Below, one piece after another: positions 59,061 to 64,000 of a stretch of 64,000 nucleotides of DNA; the stretch's first letter is position 1; each line of letters opens with the position of its first letter. Under the pieces are notes generated by a model that saw nothing but the letters and a program-made list of their open reading frames with translations, was not told where the DNA came from and did not search any database. This DNA is from Gemmatimonadota bacterium (GTDB lineage: Bacteria; Gemmatimonadota; Gemmatimonadetes; Longimicrobiales; Gaopeijiaceae): assembly GCA_022822325.1 (NCBI GenBank), contig JAJEBW010000040.1:1-64000 (forward strand). The letters run 5' to 3'. A program made the translations under genes and the position numbers.

Positions 59061-59511
59061 CTACACCTCCCCCAGCCGCCCCCTCATCACGGCCACCGCC
59101 TCGGCGCTCGCGTCCACCATCACGAAACGTCTGCCATTGCGGGCCGCCGCCTCGCCCGCGGTGCCGCTCCCCGCGAAGAAGTCGAGCACGGTGTCGTCCG
59201 GGTTCGAGTGCATCTTCACGATCCGTTCCAGAATGCCGAGCGGTTTCTGCGTCGGGTAGCCGGTGTTCTCGCGGCCCGTCGGACTCACGATCGTGTGCCA
59301 CCAGACATCGGTCGGGGTCTTTACCGCGCGCGGCATTTTCCTTTCCCGCCAACCCCGGCGCCATGTACGGAATGCGGTCCATCTCGCGGTAGTTGAAGGT
59401 GTAGCGCGACGGATCCTTCGCATACCAGAAGACCATGTCGTGCTTGGCCGGCATGTCGCGCAGCACGGGCAGGTTGTCGGAGTGGATGATCCGGTTGCGC
59501 ACGATTCGCAC
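59061..59511 (-). pseudogene. Internally deleted, frameshifted DNA methyltransferase (N4/N6 type)
   Basis: N-term 'VRIVRNRIIHSDNLPVLRDMPA' joins 'KHDMVFWYAKDPSRYTFNYREMDRIPYMAPGLAGKE', then another frame 'VKTPTDVWWHTIVSPTGRENTGYPTQKPLGILERIVKMHSNPDDTVLDFFAGSGTAGEAAARNGRRFVMVD'; catalytic DPPF/Y region missing. Confidence 0.8.
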
Positions 59512-59519
59512 CGGCCGCC

Positions 59520-62500
59520 TCAGCGCCGCCTCACCGCTTCCCGGATTCCGGTCGTGGTCTCGATCTCCAGTCTGCCGACGTCGCCCATCGATGGCGGGAT
59601 CGCCCGATTCCAGTCCCGCAGCACGGCGTGGATCCGGCCGGTGGTGGGGTCGGTGACGATCGTGACCGAGCGCCGGTCGTCGGCATCGGCGGTGGCCTGG
59701 CCCTCGGGTCCGGTGAGGGTGATGCGCTCCAGCGAGTCTCGCCAGGCGTCTTCGATTGGGATGGCGAAGAAGAAGGCCTTGTTGCCGTACTCGTCCTCGC
59801 CGGGGGTGAAGGACAGGGTGAACGCGGTCTCGCCGTCCGCTCCGAACCCTTCCACGCGGTAGGGACCCGGTTCCGCCGGAAGCTTCGGTCGCGCGAAGAG
59901 CGAATGAACGGGCTCGAGCCGCGGTTGGCCATTCAGCACGCCGCCCGCCAACGCCAGCATTTCGGCTTTGGGCGCCGCGGCCGCGGCCATGAGCGCCTGC
60001 TGCGCGCGGCCCTCCTTCTCTTCCCGCACCCGGATCACCTTCTCGAAGTAGTAGTCGCTGAGCCACCCCTTCTCGTAACAATACCCCATGATGTCGCGGC
60101 GAAGCTCCGGCGAGACCAGGGTGCCGTCGGTGAAATCGTATCCCCACACGCCGATGCTACCGTTCTTGTAGGGGAAAGCCGGATCCACCCCAAGCGCGCC
60201 GCCACAGGGAGCATGTTCCAGATCCAGGGTATGGCCAACCTCGTGCGCAAGCTCGGTGTCCCAGGGCTTGCCGAAGCTCACCCAGCCATTGAGGCGGGCG
60301 ATTCCGCGTACATAGCCCTCCTCGCTGTCGGCGACGGCGTACCAGTAGCCGGTTCCGTCCTCGGCGTGGTACACCTCCTCCATCTCCAGAACCATCGACC
60401 AGGTGTTGTCCTCATCGGTGAGGTCGAGCGAGGTGACGTGGGGACGGCGGGTCCTCGCGGTGAACTCCGCAAAGGGGAAGGAATGCCGGAAAAGCGCGAC
60501 CTGAGGGCTGTCCGCGTCGATGCCGTCGGTCCAGGCCAAGATCGACGAGTCCGGGCGCGCGGCGTTGAGCACCGGCACGACGGTCAACTTGAGCGGAGGC
60601 ACATCGATCACATTCAGCGCGGCCGCGCCGGTCTCCGGGTAGCGCGCGCGGCTGCCCGGGGCGCGCGGAATCGTCTCGCCGGGGTCGGCGACGACCACCA
60701 ATCCGGTTCCCGGCAGGATCTGCTCGGCGGGAATCAGGGCGTTGTAGGAGGCGTGCAGCTCGCCCTCGTTCGCGACGGTTGCCAACCGGCCGTCTTCGGT
60801 CTGCATCGCCACGCGGTGAACCTCGCGGCCGTCGCGCACCAGGGTTGCGACAACCTCGGGTTCGTAGAAGGCATTCGCGCGGTCGCCCACCAGGAAGACC
60901 CTCAACAGCGCCTCGCGGCCCGAGAGGAGCGGGACGTCGCCGGCCGGACGCTGGATCGCCTGGGTCAGGTAGACCACCGGCAGCGACAGCCTGACCTCCG
61001 CGGCATTGTCGCAGACCGCTCCGTCCGTCCGTTCCAGTCCCCTGAACCAGCTCTGGAAGGTGACCGACGGCGGCGCGCAGAGTCCGGTGCCCTGGTACTG
61101 GAGCGCCCTCAGGCCGGTCATGCCGGCCATGCGGAAGGGGAGCGGACCTTCCATTCCGGCGTTCCCGCTTACTCTGAGCGTGTCCAGCGCATCCATCGAA
61201 GCCACGGCGACGGGGATCCCGCCCGTCAGGTTGTTGTCGGCGATGTCCAGCGTCTCGAGCTTGCGCAGGTTGGCGATTGTCGGCGCAATGGTTCCTCGCA
61301 GTCCGTTGTGGGGAAGCGCAAGCCGCCGCACGAGCGAATCCGCCGCATTCACCGTGACGCCGTGGAGGCGGGATGCCGGAGCGTCGTTGGTCCAGCCGCC
61401 GTTGTGGGTCCATGAATCTCCGCCGGCGGCGGCGTAGAACTCGGAGAGCGCCAATCGTTCGGTCAGGGTGGCCGGACACTCGAGGCCGTACGCTCGCGGG
61501 ATTCCATTCAGCCAGTCCTGGAACTCGTCGTCGAGGTGGGGGCACAGGTTGGTGGATGTGACGTCGAGGTAGCCGAGCGGGAGACCCACCATGGTCCTCG
61601 GGATCAAGCCCACGAGATCCATGTTGTTGTTGACGTTGAAGCTCTCCAGGTTGGCGAGGTCGCCGAGCTCGGGAGGAAGCCGGCCGGCGAGGTCGTTGCT
61701 TTGGAGCGCCAGGTCGATGAGCGAGACCAACTGGCCGAGTTCCGCTGGCATGGGACCGCTGAGATTGTTGCTCCGGGCACTCAGGGTCTCAAGCGACGAC
61801 AACCGGCCAAGCTCCGGTGGTATGGGGCCGGACAGCATGTTGTCGCTCACGGTCAGATCCTTCAGCGCGGAGAGATTGCCGAGCTCGGCGGGGATGCTTC
61901 CCGTGAGCTGGTTCGTGAAGAGCCACAGCGCTTCCAGCTTCTCCAGATTGCCGAGCTCCGGGGGAATGGGACCGGTGAGCCTGGCTCGGGGAATCAACAG
62001 GTCCTCCAGCGCCGACAGATTGCCGAGCTCGGGCGGTATGGAACCGGTCAGCTCGTTGGTTCCGATGCTCATGTTCACGAGGCTGGATAGGTTGCCGAGC
62101 TCCGCGGGAATCCGGCCGGTCAGCTCGTTGTTGAAGAGCCACAGCCATTCCAGCTTCGACAGATTCCCCAGCTCCGGTGGAATGCTGCCCGACAGCCTGT
62201 TTCTCATCAGGAACATCCCTTCGAGCGAGGTCATGTTCCCGAGTTCGGGAGGAATCGGTCCGGTCAACTCGTTGTCGCCAAGTCCGAGTTCCTTCAGCTT
62301 CTGAAGCTTGCCCAGTTCGGGCGGGATCGGCCCGGTGATCTCGTTTCGGCTCAGGCTGATGTCCTCCAGCGCGGTCATCTCCCCCAGCTCCGGCGGCAAC
62401 GGCCCCTCGAAGCTGTTGTCGACCATCAACATGGACTTCAGCTTCTTCAGCTTGCCGAACTCCGCCGGCAACGGCCCGCTCAACTCGTTCTCGAAGAGCG

Positions 62501-63998
62501 CCAGGTGGGTGAGGTTGACGAGGTTGCCGAATTCGGGCGGGATCGGCCCGGTCAGGTCGTTGCCGGAGAGATACATGATGTCGACGCTCACCATGCCGCC
62601 AATTTCCGGAGGAATCGGTCCCTCCAGTTTGTTGCTGGAGAGCGCGAGTGTGCTGACTTTCGTCAGCTTTCCGAGTTCCGGGGGAATCCGCCCCGTGAGC
62701 TCGTTCCCGTACAGCTCCAGCACCTCGAGGCGGGCCAGGTTGCCCAGCTCCGGCGGGATGCTGTTCGTCATGTTGTTCCACGCCATGAAGACCTCGGTGA
62801 CGTAGCCCTCTTCGTCGGTGGCGATGCCCTTCCAGGTATTGAGGCTCCTGTCGGTCAGCCAGTTTTCCCGATCATGCCACTCCGGTCCCCCGGTCTTGTT
62901 GTAGAGGGTGACGAGAACGTCGCGGTCCGCCGTGCGGGGGATGCAGGGAAGCGGATCGTCGTTTCCGAACCTCGCGTACCATGGCCACAGGGAACGCGGC
63001 ACGCACAGATTGGTGCCGGAATGGTAGAACCGGCCGACAGCGAGCCCGGCGAAGGTCTCGGGAAAGGGCCCGGAGAGGGCGGTGTTGCTCAGTTCCACAT
63101 AATCGAGCGCCGCCATGTTGCTCATCTCGGGGGGCAGCGGACCGCCGAGCTGCCGGTTGTCTCTGAGTTGGAGATCGCGCACGCGAGTCAGCCGACCGAT
63201 CGAGGAGGGGATCGGGCCTGTCAGCGAGTTCCCCCTCAGGTTGAAGCTGAAGAGGCTGTCCAGCAAACCGACCGCTGCGGGAATCCGGCCGGTCAGGTTG
63301 TTGTCCGGCAGTTCCAGGTATCTGACCCGGCCGTTCTCGAAGACCTGGATTCCGTGCCACTCTCCCAGCGGGGCGTCGGTCAGCCAGTTGGCGTTTTCCC
63401 TCCAGTCGTCTCCGCCGGTGGCGTGGTAGAGCGCTTCGAGAGCCGCGCGATCGCTGCCCGGCAGGCGAACCGCCACCTCTACCGTCCCGGCCGTCACCGA
63501 GTCGTACGCGGCGGTCACGGTCGTCACTCCGGCGGCGCGGGCCGTCACCAGGCCGCGGCCGTCCACCCGGGCGACCCCCGAATCCGCGCTCGTCCAGCGG
63601 AGAGTCGGTTGCGCGACGGCCCCACCGTTCGGTCCGGTTACGGACGCCGCCAGCCGGATTGTGTCGCCGGCCGCATCGAAGGTGAGCGACCGCGGTTCCA
63701 CCGACACGCGGCCGAGACAGAGGGAAGGATCGTCGGTCTTCGCCACCGAGTCCAGCCAGGCGGCGAGCGCGGGGGGCACGCAGAGTCCGGTGCCGTTGAG
63801 CAGGAAGCTCTCGAGGCCGAGACCGCCGAAGGAAGCCGGAACCAGACCGGACAGACTGGTGGCCGCGACATTCAGGACGCGCAGTCCACGCAGTCCGCCC
63901 AGCGAGCGCGGCAGATCGCCGACCAGGCCGTTGACGGCAAGGCTCAACTCCCGAAGTTGCCTCAGATCGCCGACCTCGGACGGGATAGAACCCGCGAT
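59520..63998 (-). CDS. Giant LRR protein (plant-type LTGxIPPELGNL repeats) with Ig-like segment and C-terminal zinc-metalloprotease motif; 5' end outside window
   Basis: About 20 tandem LRRs; 'ELAHEVGHTLDLEHAPCGG' HExxH; frame open to the window edge ('IAGSIPSEVGDLRQLRELSLAVNGL'). Confidence 0.9.
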   Translation of the reverse strand: MAGSIPSEVGDLRQLRELSLAVNGLVGDLPRSLGGLRGLRVLNVAATSLSGLVPASFGGLGLESFLLNGTGLCVPPALAAWLDSVAKTDDPSLCLGRVSVEPRSLTFDAAGDTIRLAASVTGPNGGAVAQPTLRWTSADSGVARVDGRGLVTARAAGVTTVTAAYDSVTAGTVEVAVRLPGSDRAALEALYHATGGDDWRENANWLTDAPLGEWHGIQVFENGRVRYLELPDNNLTGRIPAAVGLLDSLFSFNLRGNSLTGPIPSSIGRLTRVRDLQLRDNRQLGGPLPPEMSNMAALDYVELSNTALSGPFPETFAGLAVGRFYHSGTNLCVPRSLWPWYARFGNDDPLPCIPRTADRDVLVTLYNKTGGPEWHDRENWLTDRSLNTWKGIATDEEGYVTEVFMAWNNMTNSIPPELGNLARLEVLELYGNELTGRIPPELGKLTKVSTLALSSNKLEGPIPPEIGGMVSVDIMYLSGNDLTGPIPPEFGNLVNLTHLALFENELSGPLPAEFGKLKKLKSMLMVDNSFEGPLPPELGEMTALEDISLSRNEITGPIPPELGKLQKLKELGLGDNELTGPIPPELGNMTSLEGMFLMRNRLSGSIPPELGNLSKLEWLWLFNNELTGRIPAELGNLSSLVNMSIGTNELTGSIPPELGNLSALEDLLIPRARLTGPIPPELGNLEKLEALWLFTNQLTGSIPAELGNLSALKDLTVSDNMLSGPIPPELGRLSSLETLSARSNNLSGPMPAELGQLVSLIDLALQSNDLAGRLPPELGDLANLESFNVNNNMDLVGLIPRTMVGLPLGYLDVTSTNLCPHLDDEFQDWLNGIPRAYGLECPATLTERLALSEFYAAAGGDSWTHNGGWTNDAPASRLHGVTVNAADSLVRRLALPHNGLRGTIAPTIANLRKLETLDIADNNLTGGIPVAVASMDALDTLRVSGNAGMEGPLPFRMAGMTGLRALQYQGTGLCAPPSVTFQSWFRGLERTDGAVCDNAAEVRLSLPVVYLTQAIQRPAGDVPLLSGREALLRVFLVGDRANAFYEPEVVATLVRDGREVHRVAMQTEDGRLATVANEGELHASYNALIPAEQILPGTGLVVVADPGETIPRAPGSRARYPETGAAALNVIDVPPLKLTVVPVLNAARPDSSILAWTDGIDADSPQVALFRHSFPFAEFTARTRRPHVTSLDLTDEDNTWSMVLEMEEVYHAEDGTGYWYAVADSEEGYVRGIARLNGWVSFGKPWDTELAHEVGHTLDLEHAPCGGALGVDPAFPYKNGSIGVWGYDFTDGTLVSPELRRDIMGYCYEKGWLSDYYFEKVIRVREEKEGRAQQALMAAAAAPKAEMLALAGGVLNGQPRLEPVHSLFARPKLPAEPGPYRVEGFGADGETAFTLSFTPGEDEYGNKAFFFAIPIEDAWRDSLERITLTGPEGQATADADDRRSVTIVTDPTTGRIHAVLRDWNRAIPPSMGDVGRLEIETTTGIREAVRRR
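61600..62790. repeat. 72-bp tandem repeats encoding 24-aa LRR units
   Basis: Recurring ccgagctccgggggaatnggnccggtcagctcgttg-type units at about 72-bp spacing. Confidence 0.85.
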
Positions 63999-64000
63999 CC

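Noticed and set aside
58900-60147. 415-aa minus ORF covering the methyltransferase remnant
   Set aside because: Mostly an off-frame reading of the LRR protein C-terminus; only the segment around 59350-59511 is methyltransferase-like
61600-62790. CRISPR-like regularly spaced repeats
   Set aside because: 72-bp period is codon-registered and encodes LRRs; no unique spacers or cas genes

Overview
This is a high-GC bacterial chromosomal window. Family content (secreted beta-propellers, LRR/Ig-like lipoproteins, DUF1080, TAT-exported Gfo/Idh/MocA enzymes) hints at a Gemmatimonadota-like lineage, but that is inference. Conserved housekeeping blocks: rnhB-rplS-[fic]-trmD-rimM-rpsP-ffh on the minus strand, then purA, dapA, trpS, accA, ricT-like and a tRNA-Lys. 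Accessory content: (i) a Gabija-like pair (GajA-type TOPRIM fragment + UvrD-like helicase) beside a UDG-like protein; (ii) a 1672-aa DUF4011/SF1 helicase/Vsr-like nuclease overlapping an inositol-phosphatase gene; (iii) two HicAB-type loci, one with hicA broken by +1 nt and +17 nt lesions, one with HicA and HicB fused in a single ORF; (iv) a lower-GC island (~52.6-56.9 kb) bounded by IS481- and IS3-like remnants, carrying a tightly coupled minus-strand cassette (membrane protein + NDT/TIR-like nucleotide-binding-fold protein + charged-coil protein) that is the best candidate for an undescribed system; (v) two large secreted LRR proteins with C-terminal zinc-metalloprotease motifs. A recurrent pattern is accessory genes in which both termini survive but the middle is missing (AAA ATPase 26.2 kb, DUF4143 ATPase 49.2 kb flanked by 23-bp-period repeats, DNA methyltransferase 59.1 kb). 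Short self-similar repeats also recur at gene boundaries. All assignments come from reading the sequence and ORF translations; no searches were run.
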